NCBI RefSeq assembly: GCF_001273775.1
Contig: NZ_CP011801.1
Location: 744,001 to 808,000, forward strand
Direction of reading: 5' to 3'
Source: Nitrospira moscoviensis
GTDB taxonomy: Bacteria; Nitrospirota; Nitrospiria; Nitrospirales; Nitrospiraceae
Length of the DNA: 64,000 nucleotides
A program made the position numbers and the translations under genes. Shown piece after piece: positions 34,823 through 43,346 of this stretch. Positions within the stretch are counted from its first letter, which is position 1; every line of letters begins with the position of its first letter. Under the pieces are notes generated by a model. It made no database searches and was not told the origin of the DNA. It saw only the letters and a program-made list of their open reading frames with translations.

Positions 34823-35521
34823 ATGCTCACCATCGCCCTCTCCAAGGGAAAACTCATCGAATCGGCCCTGGACCTCTTCCGCCGGGCCGGCTATACCGGC
34901 GCGGGATTGTCCAGCGAGAGCCGCCGGCTCATCTTTCCCTGCCCGGAGATCGACACGACCTTTCTGATCGTCCGGCCGAGCGACGTTCCCACCTACGTGG
35001 AATACGGGGGGGCGGATGCCGGCATCGTCGGGAAAGACGTGCTTTTGGAGCAGGAGAGCGACGTCTATGAGCCATTGGATTTAGGCTTCGGAGCGTGTAG
35101 AATCTCCGTCGCCGCGCTCAGGGGAGAGGGATCGCGCGATCGATTGTCGTCCAAGATCCGCGTCGCCACCAAATACCCCAGGATTACCGAGCGCTTTTTC
35201 AATCAGCGAGGCATTCCGGTCGAGATCATCAAGCTGTACGGCTCGATCGAGTTGGCGCCCGTCGTGGGCCTGGCCGATCGCATCGTCGACTTGGTCGAGA
35301 CCGGCGGCACGCTGAAGGCTCACGACCTCGTCGAAGTGGAGGTGATCGCGCACTCGACAGCGCGGTTCATCGTCAATCGGGCGAGCCTCCGATTGAAGCA
35401 CCACCCGCTCATGGAGCTGATCCGCAGGCTCCGAGCGGCGACCGACACCAAGGTCCCGGTATCCGGCAACGGTCGCCGGCCGCCAGGCCGCAAAGTCAAA
35501 TCACGCCAGGCGCGCGTATGA
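34823..35521 (+). CDS. hisG: ATP phosphoribosyltransferase, short form (HisG-S)
   Basis: A 232-aa enzyme for the first step of histidine synthesis. MLTIALSKGKLIESALDLFRRAGY and YVEYGGADAGIVGKDVLLE are family signatures. It lacks the C-terminal ACT-like regulatory domain, so it belongs to the short form that normally needs HisZ; no hisZ is in this window. The ATG at 34823, after GAAGGA, is preferred to a TTG 12 bp upstream. The stop overlaps hisD. Confidence 0.95.
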   Translation: MLTIALSKGKLIESALDLFRRAGYTGAGLSSESRRLIFPCPEIDTTFLIVRPSDVPTYVEYGGADAGIVGKDVLLEQESDVYEPLDLGFGACRISVAALRGEGSRDRLSSKIRVATKYPRITERFFNQRGIPVEIIKLYGSIELAPVVGLADRIVDLVETGGTLKAHDLVEVEVIAHSTARFIVNRASLRLKHHPLMELIRRLRAATDTKVPVSGNGRRPPGRKVKSRQARV

Positions 35522-36801
35522 AGATCGTCACCCAAGCAGACCGCAGCTTCATCCCCAGCCTCAAGAAGGCGTCGTTGCGGGGCCGGGCGGCCGGCGCGGC
35601 GGTGGAAAAGACGGTCCGTACCATTCTCCAGGCCGTCGAACGCGGCGGTGACAAGGCCGTTCTCCGCTACACCAAGCAATTCGACAAGGTAAGCCTCAAG
35701 CCCGAGGACCTCCGTGTCACGCCGGAGGAAATCAAGAACGCCTACTTCCACATCCGCAAAGACGAAGGCGACGCCCTGCGGCTCGCCGCCCAACGCATTA
35801 CCGCCTTCCACGAACGGCAGCGCACCAAGACCTGGATGTACCAGGACAACGATGCGACGCTCGGACAAGTCGTCACACCGGTGGACGCCGTCGGCATCTA
35901 TGTGCCGGGCGGGAAGGCGGTCTATCCGTCCTCCGTGCTGATGTGCGCGATTCCGGCCAAAGTGGCCGGCGTGCCGCGCATCGTGATGGTGACGCCGCCG
36001 CAGAAAGGGGGCATCAATCCGTACCTGCTGGTCGCGGCCGACATTGCCGGCGTGACGGAGATCTATCGGCTCGGCGGCGTGCAAGCGGTCGCCGCATTGG
36101 CCTACGGAACCAACACGATTGCCAAAGTCGATAAGATCGTCGGGCCGGGGAATATCTACGTCGCGACCGCCAAACGGCTGCTGTACGGCACGACGGGCAT
36201 CGATATGGTGGCCGGTCCCAGCGAGTTACTGGTGGTGGCGGATGACGAGGCCAAGCCGGCGCATGTCGCGGCCGACCTGCTTTGCGAGGCCGAGCATGAT
36301 GAGGACGCCCAGGTCTTTTTGGTGACGACCTCCGAACGGCTCGCCAAGGATGTCGGGAAGTTGATCGAAGCCCAGTTGAAAGGGTTGCAGCGGGAGAAAA
36401 TCGCGTCGAAGTCCATCGCCCGCCATGCGGTCGCCTTCGTCGTCGGCACGATGGATGAAGCGATCGAGGTCGCGAACGACATCGCGCCCGAGCACCTCAC
36501 CCTGTCGGTGGACAATCCCTTCGACTACCTCGAAAAGATCCGCCATGCCGGCGCGCTGTTCCTCGGCCGCTATACGCCGCCCTCCGTGGCCGATTACATC
36601 GCCGGGCCGAATCACGTGTTGCCGACCGGCGGGACGGCCCGCTTCTTTTCGCCGCTCTCGGTGAACGACTATGTCAAGGTCAGCAATATCGTCCACTATA
36701 CGAAGCAGGAACTGGCCAAGGTGAAGGATCCATTGGTCCGCCTGGCGAACATCGAAGGGTTCGACGCTCACGCGAAATCGGCCCAGAGCAGGTTTTCATG
36801 A
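35518..36801 (+). CDS. hisD: Histidinol dehydrogenase
   Basis: A 427-aa zinc-dependent NAD enzyme for the last two steps of histidine synthesis. The run [18 protein letters not shown] and [17 protein letters not shown] are family signatures, and [12 protein letters not shown] and [20 protein letters not shown] contain active-site residues. ATGA overlaps join it to hisG before and hisB after. Confidence 0.96.
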   Translation: MKIVTQADRSFIPSLKKASLRGRAAGAAVEKTVRTILQAVERGGDKAVLRYTKQFDKVSLKPEDLRVTPEEIKNAYFHIRKDEGDALRLAAQRITAFHERQRTKTWMYQDNDATLGQVVTPVDAVGIYVPGGKAVYPSSVLMCAIPAKVAGVPRIVMVTPPQKGGINPYLLVAADIAGVTEIYRLGGVQAVAALAYGTNTIAKVDKIVGPGNIYVATAKRLLYGTTGIDMVAGPSELLVVADDEAKPAHVAADLLCEAEHDEDAQVFLVTTSERLAKDVGKLIEAQLKGLQREKIASKSIARHAVAFVVGTMDEAIEVANDIAPEHLTLSVDNPFDYLEKIRHAGALFLGRYTPPSVADYIAGPNHVLPTGGTARFFSPLSVNDYVKVSNIVHYTKQELAKVKDPLVRLANIEGFDAHAKSAQSRFS

Positions 36802-37403
36802 AGAAGAACGGCGCGCCGCGCTATGCGTCCCTCCATCGCGCGACCAAAGAAACCGACATCCGGGTCGAATGGAATCTCGACGGCAGCGGTCAGGGGACGA
36901 TCGAGACCTCCATCCGCTTCTTCGACCACATGCTGGAGTTGCTCGCCAAGCACGGCTTCTTCGACGTCACCGTGATGGCGAAGGGCGATATCGACATCGA
37001 CGAGCACCACACAGTGGAGGATGTCGGCATCGTGATGGGCAAGGCGCTGCACCAGGCGCTGGGCGAGAAAGCGGGGATCAAACGGTTCGGCTTTGCGTCG
37101 GCGCCGCTCGATGAGACCCTCGCCCAGGTGACCGTGGATTTGAGCGGGCGGCCCTTTCTCGTCTACAACGTCAATTTGCCGGACCGGAAAATCAAGTCGT
37201 TCGACTTGGGCCTGTTCGAAGACTTCTTCCAGGCCTTCGTCACGCACGGCGGCCTGAACCTGCACGTGAATCTCATGTACGGCCGCAATCCGCACCATAT
37301 TATGGAAGCCATCTTTAAGGCGTTCGCCAAGGCTTTGGACCAGGCCACGATGGTGGAAGAGCGGCTCGCGGGGAAAGTGCTGTCGACGAAGGGGATGCTG
37401 TAG
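36798..37403 (+). CDS. hisB: Imidazoleglycerol-phosphate dehydratase (monofunctional)
   Basis: A 201-aa dehydratase. Metal-binding His clusters are seen in [30 protein letters not shown] and [17 protein letters not shown]. There is no phosphatase domain, so a separate histidinol phosphatase is required elsewhere. Its final codons ([25 protein letters not shown]) have a diverged second copy at 38250-38327. The rest of the his operon resumes only at 43347. Confidence 0.95.
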   Translation: MKKNGAPRYASLHRATKETDIRVEWNLDGSGQGTIETSIRFFDHMLELLAKHGFFDVTVMAKGDIDIDEHHTVEDVGIVMGKALHQALGEKAGIKRFGFASAPLDETLAQVTVDLSGRPFLVYNVNLPDRKIKSFDLGLFEDFFQAFVTHGGLNLHVNLMYGRNPHHIMEAIFKAFAKALDQATMVEERLAGKVLSTKGML

Positions 37404-37470
37404 GCGGTCGCGGGTCCTCTTACCGATCAGCCCAGCCGTCCTCGCACCCCGCCCGGTGTAGGGACCCGCT

Positions 37471-37502
37471 GCGGGTGGCTGGCGCCGATCGGTGCCACCC
37501 GC
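37471..37502. terminator. Hairpin downstream of hisB
   Basis: Perfect 9-bp repeat GCGGGTGGC/GCCACCCGC around a 14-nt loop, 68 bp after hisB. There is no T-run. It may be a weak terminator; otherwise 37404-37600 holds nothing I can identify. Confidence 0.4.
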
Positions 37503-37600
37503 AACAATCAACAATGGATACAGATAGTGAGATGCGGACGACCGCTCTCAGATTATGAGCCGAATGCGTACCGTCCGCCGATTCGTCCTGTGCATGAGGA

Positions 37601-37936
37601 ATGACGATTCCTTCCATGTACGCTGACGGGATTCGCGCCTCGTCCGCCCTGCAGCTCAACGTGAGGCGGCAAGCATGGCCTGAGTGGAGGGACAGTCTGA
37701 GCCCGACGGTTTTACGAGCTGGAGGGTTTCGCTTTTATTTCTTCTCCCGTGAAGAAACACGAATGCATGTCCACGTGTATTGCGAACGAGGCGAAGCGAA
37801 GTTCTGGCTGGAACCGGCAATTGAACTGGCGCACAATTCAGGTCTGACCGCCCGCCAAATTCGGCTCGTAAACGCGCTCATCGAGGAGCACGAGAATGAA
37901 ATCCGCAACGCTTGGCAAACGCACTTCGGACGCTGA
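37601..37936 (+). CDS. DUF4160 domain protein
   Basis: The DUF4160 core is LSPTVLRAGGFRFYFFSREETRMHVHVYCERGEAKFWLEP, ending NEIRNAWQTHFGR. The first ~35 residues from the only ATGs available (37601 or 37616) are not part of the domain, so either the true start is a non-standard codon near 37700 or the 5' end was rearranged. DUF4160 genes are usually paired with DUF2442, as here, with a 41-bp overlap, in what look like toxin-antitoxin-type modules. Function is unproven. Confidence 0.7.
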   Translation: MTIPSMYADGIRASSALQLNVRRQAWPEWRDSLSPTVLRAGGFRFYFFSREETRMHVHVYCERGEAKFWLEPAIELAHNSGLTARQIRLVNALIEEHENEIRNAWQTHFGR

Positions 37937-38204
37937 GGTAACAAATATTTCACGGCATGGATTCTGGCTGCTCCTGGCTGACGAAGAGCTCTTTATTCCG
38001 TTCAAGGAATTTCCCTGGTTCAAGGATGCATCAGTGTCAGAAATTCTGAAGGTTGAGTGGCCGCATCCGGATCACCTGTATTGGCCTGATCTTGATGTCG
38101 ATGTCGCCGTGGAATCCATCAGGCATCCAGAGAAGTTCCCCCTGCTCTCGAAACAGCCGCGTCGGACGAAGCGTTCAGCTAGTCGAGGAAGATCGCGATG
38201 CTGA
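37896..38204 (+). CDS. DUF2442 domain protein
   Basis: A 102-aa protein whose first 85 residues match DUF2442: VTNISRHGFWLLLADEELFIPFKEFPWFKDASVSEILKVE, then HLYWPDLDVDVAVESIRHPEKFPL. The Lys/Arg-rich tail may bind nucleic acid. It overlaps the DUF4160 gene and probably forms a two-gene unit with it. Confidence 0.75.
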   Translation: MKSATLGKRTSDAEVTNISRHGFWLLLADEELFIPFKEFPWFKDASVSEILKVEWPHPDHLYWPDLDVDVAVESIRHPEKFPLLSKQPRRTKRSASRGRSRC

Positions 38205-38249
38205 TGAATTGGAAGGGCGCGATCGGAAAAGCTATCAGCGTAACGGAGC

Positions 38250-38327
38250 GCCGAAGTCCTCGATCAAGTGATGATGGTGGAAGACCGGCTGATGGGGAAA
38301 GGCCCTGTCGAGGAAGGGACGTTGTAG
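38250..38327 (+). pseudogene. Diverged duplicate of the hisB 3' end
   Basis: Twenty-five codons plus stop read AEVLDQVMMVEDRLMGKGPVEEGTL, aligning without gaps to the last 25 codons of hisB with 13 identities. The nucleotide match is strongest around ATGGTGGAAGA. A TAA three codons upstream shows only the tail is present. It lies 850 bp past the real hisB end, on the same strand. Such a second gene end is what an element inserted at the 3' end of hisB could leave. Confidence 0.7.
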
Positions 38328-38445
38328 CCAGAAAAAGCAAAATACACTGATTTACACGTCACATTATTTTTCTTAATGGTGGAAATGGAGGAACGCACAT
38401 AGCTTATAATTCCGCAATTCTTAAGGCACGTCGCAAAGGTGCCAC

Positions 38446-39051
38446 ATGCCCCTCGATTATCGCCTCTCGCCAGACAGCCCCTTGCTCCGCGACGGAGTAT
38501 TTCATCGCATAACATCCAAGTCTCTGCGGGGAGACCGCTTCGATCCTGCTGAGATCGAGCTGATCCGCAACGGCTTCGATTCTCTTCTCAGGCTAGACGA
38601 TCCGGGAGGGCACGCGCCCTTTTCACTGATGCAGGTCGATGAGTTCCTGGCGCTTCTGAGCTTTCCAGGAATCACGTGGTTTGTCTCCAACAAGGCTCGA
38701 TTAAATTCGAGGCAGGCTGCGTTGACCATTCTGGCCGGTATGCCGTGGCCGCTGTGGGATGGCCAAGAGCGGCAGGACATTTTGCTGAGGGTGTCGATGG
38801 CACAAGCCACCTTCCTCAAGAAGATGTTTACGTCGACAAACCGCCTGATCCCAATCCTTTTGAGTCTCCCTCCTGCTACTCCTTACTCCCCACGATCCAA
38901 TGTCCATAACATTTGGCGAGGAATCTCCCGTATGTCGAGCCAGGACGTGACGCTGATCCGGCATGTCGCCAAAGCGTTGCGGATATATCTCCACTGTCTC
39001 GGCGGCTACTTGCTGCAGTGCGCGTTCAGTGAAATGAAGGGGCGCTACTGA
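38446..39051 (+). CDS. Hypothetical protein
   Basis: A 201-aa protein that I do not recognise. It is soluble-looking, with an acidic helical N-terminal half (DPAEIELIRNGFDSLLRLDD) and Trp-containing middle (LTILAGMPWPLWDGQERQDILLRVSMAQ). It lies in the accessory block between hisB and hisH, followed 19 bp later by a membrane-protein gene. Codon use is less GC-rich than in flanking his genes. Confidence 0.4.
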   Translation: MPLDYRLSPDSPLLRDGVFHRITSKSLRGDRFDPAEIELIRNGFDSLLRLDDPGGHAPFSLMQVDEFLALLSFPGITWFVSNKARLNSRQAALTILAGMPWPLWDGQERQDILLRVSMAQATFLKKMFTSTNRLIPILLSLPPATPYSPRSNVHNIWRGISRMSSQDVTLIRHVAKALRIYLHCLGGYLLQCAFSEMKGRY

Positions 39052-39070
39052 GCTGGCGAATACCAAAGCG

Positions 39071-40258
39071 ATGATCCATCATTGGCATCCGGTAAAGATT
39101 GTCCTCCTTTGGATTCTAGACATTGCGCTTCTGGTTGTTCTCTGGAAGCCCTGTGATACCGACTATATTTTTGGTTTTTCGATGAACGAGTGCTTTTATA
39201 GTCACAACATACTTCTCTGGTTAGCCCTGTCTTTCCCAGTATTCGTCATCACATGGAGATGGGCAAGCAGCCGAGAGAGGCAGCCATCTCGTGACGCCAT
39301 TGACAAAGCGGATGCTTTGCAATCTGCGAGTAGTGAACCGGCAGGGTCGAGGACAACTGATCCAATAGCACCTTCCCTAATTGAGGCATCACCAGATTTA
39401 GCACGAGCAGTCGTTTTGCAATCACATAAAGACCGCAAGGTCTTAAGAATCAAAATTTTCGATGGAAGGGAAATGGATGTTGCGGTCAGGTACGAGATGC
39501 ATCCATTCCACTCGGAGCACCTAGGGCCTTCCTTTATGGCTGTCAGATATCCCACGGAGAAGGGCAAAAGGTGGGTATGGGAGCGGATCAAATATAGTGA
39601 CATTGCTGCCCTGGGGATCAGAGATCAGAAATATGATTTTCGCCTTCGCCTGGAGGATCACTATAAGCGCATCACAGAGAGTAAGATTTATAAGCAATTA
39701 GGGCTAATGATGGCAGGAGCATTGCTAGTTGTGCTCTGTAGTGGCTTTGCTGCAATGCTTCTAGCCATCCTTGTCAGCGATCATTTGCAGGTAGCCTCGT
39801 ACAAGACAGCGTTCTGGTGGCTAGCTGGAACCATCGCAGCGTTCTTCTTTCTCTGGATGCTTAGACCAGGCGGAATACTGTTAGAGCCTGATGCACCTAT
39901 GGAAGGTGAGGCAAGAGCTTTTATTGGAAGTCTATTCTACGGAGGCATCCTCGGTTCAGGCTATCTTTTTGTATTCGGTCTATTTTTGTTCCGACACACA
40001 ATCCAGACGTTGGGCTGGACTGTTGTTCTCATGATGGCAATAGCCGCCTATCTTTCAGTTCCCAAAAATATTCAGGATAGATTTTTCGCTGCTTGGAGAA
40101 AAGCTATCTCGACGGGCTTGGGAAAGATGTCAATATTATTGCTGGCTGGCCTCTTTATTTTTTTCTTTGGGCACTACTTGAACGATCTCGGAGAACGGTA
40201 TAACCACGTTTTGCGAACAATGGTCAATCTGCCTGTCCAAGACAATTCCAGTAAATAG
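39071..40258 (+). CDS. Hypothetical multi-pass membrane protein
   Basis: A 395-aa protein with two N-terminal hydrophobic helices (about residues 8-25 and 45-63), a soluble region (about 65-210), and about five C-terminal helices (212-240, 250-270, 295-315, 320-335, 352-370). No family is recognised. Its DNA is visibly more AT-rich than the neighbours (for example around 39700-40200), indicating acquired DNA. Confidence 0.5.
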   Translation: MIHHWHPVKIVLLWILDIALLVVLWKPCDTDYIFGFSMNECFYSHNILLWLALSFPVFVITWRWASSRERQPSRDAIDKADALQSASSEPAGSRTTDPIAPSLIEASPDLARAVVLQSHKDRKVLRIKIFDGREMDVAVRYEMHPFHSEHLGPSFMAVRYPTEKGKRWVWERIKYSDIAALGIRDQKYDFRLRLEDHYKRITESKIYKQLGLMMAGALLVVLCSGFAAMLLAILVSDHLQVASYKTAFWWLAGTIAAFFFLWMLRPGGILLEPDAPMEGEARAFIGSLFYGGILGSGYLFVFGLFLFRHTIQTLGWTVVLMMAIAAYLSVPKNIQDRFFAAWRKAISTGLGKMSILLLAGLFIFFFGHYLNDLGERYNHVLRTMVNLPVQDNSSK

Positions 40259-40380
40259 CGGGCTACAAAACTTTGACTCAAACATACTCGTCCTTTGCGT
40301 GCCGTTGTACATCTGCACTGTGAATCTGAACATCCTGATTATCCTGGTGGAGTAGATCCTCGTCTGCGCGAGGGTGGCTC

Positions 40381-41112
40381 CTAGGGGCCTTCCAATGCCT
40401 CCCTTTCGAGCAGGGCAACTGCCTCTCCGTAACTCCTATTGGCGAGCCAATCTGGATTTTGTTCTTTGATCCTACTCCAAATGAGACCGTCATCCGGTGT
40501 TCGGATACCATGCCGCACATTCTCAAAAAAGTAGCGTTCATATCCGTTGTTCTGTTTTAGCCATGCTTCAGCGACATCCTCTACACTCGGACACTGTTTC
40601 TCTGCCTTCGTGGCAGTAGCAAGAATTAAGTCCGCGGCCGCTGGTGCACCGTCAAGCGTCGTCGTTGGCCACGGGATTTGAAGGAGACCGTTCCTGTCCA
40701 CAGGCGTAATAGCGGCGGATGTCTTCGCGTCAAAGTGGTCAGCCCAGGGCTGCAGCCAGCCTGCAAGCTCGGCCCCTGCGCGGAACGACACTCCAACGCA
40801 GCCCCATGAACTTCCAATCTGCCCAGGAGAAGCTTTACACCACTCTGCCTTCCACAGCGCCTCTGCCTCAGCTATAAGCGCGGCCACATCCGCAATAGGC
40901 GCCTTGCAAGGGATCAAGATTGCCCGTCCTGCTGAGCCATTGGGTGATAAGGTCATTGTGAAGGTTCTCCCCCACGAGCTTGAGCGCCGACCGTAACGGA
41001 TCGGTGCTCGCACAAAGACCTTCTTCTCAGTAGAGAGGCGTGACGTGCGCCAATCTCCTCTTTTTCCGTTATCCCAGAGAAGAGATCCAATGATCAATAT
41101 CGAACCGTTCAT
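40381..41112 (-). CDS. Hypothetical protein
   Basis: A 243-aa protein. The N-terminus SILIIGSLLWDNGKRGDWR faintly recalls gamma-glutamylcyclotransferase-like folds, which often start with a similar Gly-Ser-Leu strand, but no catalytic Glu can be assigned, so no function is given. It is rich in Trp. The gap 40259-40380 between it and the convergent membrane gene holds nothing notable. Confidence 0.45.
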   Translation of the reverse strand: MNGSILIIGSLLWDNGKRGDWRTSRLSTEKKVFVRAPIRYGRRSSSWGRTFTMTLSPNGSAGRAILIPCKAPIADVAALIAEAEALWKAEWCKASPGQIGSSWGCVGVSFRAGAELAGWLQPWADHFDAKTSAAITPVDRNGLLQIPWPTTTLDGAPAAADLILATATKAEKQCPSVEDVAEAWLKQNNGYERYFFENVRHGIRTPDDGLIWSRIKEQNPDWLANRSYGEAVALLEREALEGP

Positions 41113-41147
41113 TTTCTTAAGGTCATAAGACCATTTTTTTCAGAACC

Positions 41148-41501
41148 TTAATACCTGATCGTTGTTCTCTGCGGACCGATTAGGATGGAGAAAGTCGATC
41201 CGTCGTCTAGTTTCCCTTCTCCGGCCCATGATTCAGCATTTCCGTTAGCAATGAAATGACCTTTTCGTTTGTCATTACAGACGATGGTGCCTTCCGTGTT
41301 GGCCGCAGAAAACGGGACAAACATTTTCCCCTCGCACGACAACCCGTCAATATTTCTAACGGCAATCTCTGCATCGCTTCCCAAACTTCCGCTCGCAGAC
41401 CCTCGTAGGATTTCATTGCTTTGTAACTTGATCGTCGCGGGAACTGTTGCAGAACAAGAAGCGAGTGAGAGGCTGCTAAAGAGAATGAGGGCTTTGCTCA
41501 T
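41148..41501 (-). CDS. Small lipoprotein
   Basis: A 117-aa protein with a lipoprotein signal peptide (MSKALILFSSLSLASCSA, lipobox LASC, Cys at residue 16). The mature part is a beta-rich domain (LRGSASGSLGSDAEIAV...CEGKMFVPFSAANTEGTIVCNDKRKGHF) with two further Cys. No family is identified. It ends 35 bp upstream of the next minus-strand hypothetical gene. Confidence 0.6.
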   Translation of the reverse strand: MSKALILFSSLSLASCSATVPATIKLQSNEILRGSASGSLGSDAEIAVRNIDGLSCEGKMFVPFSAANTEGTIVCNDKRKGHFIANGNAESWAGEGKLDDGSTFSILIGPQRTTIRY

Positions 41502-41536
41502 GCTTGCTCCAAGTCAGGATGACAATGAGGAACACG

Positions 41537-41938
41537 TCTTCACGATCGTCGAGGAAAACGCCCGGAAGTCGTCCAGTTGCTCGGTGATAATGGCGTGAAC
41601 CACATCCAGATTTAGGCGGGCGTATTCGTGCACGGCAATGTTGCAGAAGCCGACCATATGCTGCATACGGTTGGCGAGGTCGGTTGGAATGATGCCGGAT
41701 GTCTGCAACAGCGTAAGGCATCGCGGCTGTCTTGTGGAACGCCCAGCTTCCGTTGACTCACGACATACATGGCGAGGTCGATGGCCGTTTCGCAGGCGCG
41801 CTGCAGATTCAGGATGATGGCATCTTGCTTGGTTTGGTTCGCAACGAGGTTCCGTTGATCGCCCGCGTATTCCTCCTCGATGCGACGAAGACATCGTTCG
41901 ATGCTGGCGGCCTTGCTGAGAATGACGTCGTCAGCCAT
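41537..41938 (-). pseudogene. HepT-like (DUF86) HEPN toxin, frameshifted
   Basis: The first part reads MADDVILSKAASIERCLRRIEEEYAG...ACETAIDLAMYVVSQRKLGVPQDSRDAL; then the frame shifts near 41715-41740 and the remainder appears as LTLLQTSGIIPTDLANRMQHMVGFCNIAVHEYARLN. HepT normally has R-N-x-x-V-H as its RNase site; here it is C-N-I-A-V-H, so the catalytic Arg is also lost. Its start overlaps the mntA stop by 8 bp, the normal MntA-HepT order. Confidence 0.8.
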
Positions 41939-42335
41939 ACACGAGCCCACGCTTGACGATCCCCTTGATGATAGCCCGCCGTTCCTCATTCAACCGGGCG
42001 TAGTCTGAATACGCGTACATTTCGAATTCGCGTCGCGCTTGTTGGTCCTGGGAAGCCAAGCATTCTCCGGTCGAGACGACCTGCATCCGCATCAGGGTTG
42101 AGGCGGTGCGCAGGTCTACAAGATCGACGTCGCGATGGAGTCGTACCGCCAGCTCCTGAGCCAATTCAAACCGCCGCAGGTTCGGAATCGGTGTGTGCGC
42201 CAACACGGCGAGATCCACATCGCTGTCGGGACGAGCGGTGCCCTTTGCGTGCGAGCCAAAACGATAGAGGGCGATGAGGTCTGGAACCGACTGCCTGATG
42301 TGCTCAATTAGCGCGTGGTCATCCATGCCGGACAC
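41931..42335 (-). CDS. MntA-like nucleotidyltransferase antitoxin
   Basis: A 134-aa minimal nucleotidyltransferase. FGSHAKGTARPDSDVDLAV contains the GS and DxD metal-binding motif and DVDLVDL the third Asp. MntA antitoxins inactivate HepT toxins by AMPylation. The gene looks intact although its partner hepT is frameshifted, so it may now be an orphan. M at 42323 (MDDHALIEH) is an alternative start. Confidence 0.85.
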   Translation of the reverse strand: MSGMDDHALIEHIRQSVPDLIALYRFGSHAKGTARPDSDVDLAVLAHTPIPNLRRFELAQELAVRLHRDVDLVDLRTASTLMRMQVVSTGECLASQDQQARREFEMYAYSDYARLNEERRAIIKGIVKRGLVYG

Positions 42336-42430
42336 CCTGTGTCGTGCGGCTCAGGCTACTGGTTCACTCTAGTCCTGTCAATCTGCCTGTGTTGGTCCTC
42401 GGCATGTTGAGAGGCTTCCCGCCGGCTGCG

Positions 42431-42983
42431 CTATTGGAGGCTCTTGACCAGGGTTTCGAACTGCTTGACAAGCGGCTGGCTCGTTGCCGCGGCGAACTCC
42501 ACGAGCCAGTGGCGGACGTAGGCGAGATCGAGGTGTGGCTGTTTCAGTAAGATGCCTGTCACGTCTTCATGGTCGCGGGGGCGTGCGGCCAACATTTTGT
42601 GAACGATCAAGTCTTCGGGTGTGGCGAAGCGCACTTGGGCGTGGCTGATCGAGATGCGTGCGGCCCGATCGATGGCCTGGCGTTCATACGGAGTGAACGA
42701 GAAAATGAAATCAATTCGGATGCCGGTGGCCGGGTCCAAGCAAAGCAGCACCATCGTGTCTCTGGTGAAAGATTGAGGATCGACCAGCGGCGTGATCCGA
42801 AGGCTCGTCGCGACGGCGAGCAGGTCGGCCTGACGATCCACGTCGACTCCCGAGGGTGATGTCGATGTCGCGGGTCAATCGCATGTCGCCATTGAGCAAG
42901 ACGGCCTGGCCGCCGATCACCATGTAGGGGAGATGCGCCTGGTCGAGCGCGCCTGCGAGACGCTCAAGGAGTTCGGCGAACAT
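42431..42983 (-). pseudogene. Nucleotidyltransferase (AbiEii-like), frameshifted
   Basis: It starts MFAELLERLAGALDQAHLPYMVIGGQAVLLNGDMRLTRDIDITLG and should continue VDVDRQADLLAVATSL..., but a run of three C (42849-42851 on the plus strand) puts the two halves in different frames; removing one base restores one ~180-aa protein. The IGGQAVL...RDIDI segment is the nucleotidyltransferase metal site. The second half includes FATPEDLIVHKMLAARPRDHEDV. Either a true frameshift or an assembly error is possible. Confidence 0.75.
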
Positions 42984-43179
42984 TGAGGGCTCGGAGGGCT
43001 CGTGCGAGGCGGATGTCTGTCTCGATTCCGACAAGGGCGTCGGCTGGTGGCCAGGCTCCCATGAGGCGCGCCTCTTCGTACAGGGCTTCCACGATCCGGA
43101 GGTTGGCCTCATGGTCGGCCGGCGTTCGGCGAGTGAAGTCGTGCTCGAAGGCTCGGACCAGGTCAGCGTTGGTGATCAT
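42964..43179 (-). CDS. Small partner of the nucleotidyltransferase gene
   Basis: A 71-aa helical protein (MITNADLVRAFEHDFTRRTPADHEANLRIVEALYEEARLMGAWPP). It overlaps the start of the frameshifted nucleotidyltransferase by 20 bp, in the same arrangement as two-gene toxin-antitoxin modules. No function can be assigned from sequence. The gap 43180-43346 before hisH contains no gene. Confidence 0.55.
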   Translation of the reverse strand: MITNADLVRAFEHDFTRRTPADHEANLRIVEALYEEARLMGAWPPADALVGIETDIRLARALRALNVRRTP

Positions 43180-43346
43180 ACGGCGAAGGCTCCTCGTCGT
43201 TAGCACCGTAGGCTGAAGTATACCGGATTTGTGGGTGGAAATCCGTTGTGCAGGCTGCCATGCCATGAGTGTGTCTCCCAAGATTCACAGTGGCAGGATC
43301 GAGTCGGTTGCGGTATTGTTACCCTTCTTAGATATGGAAGGCTCCC

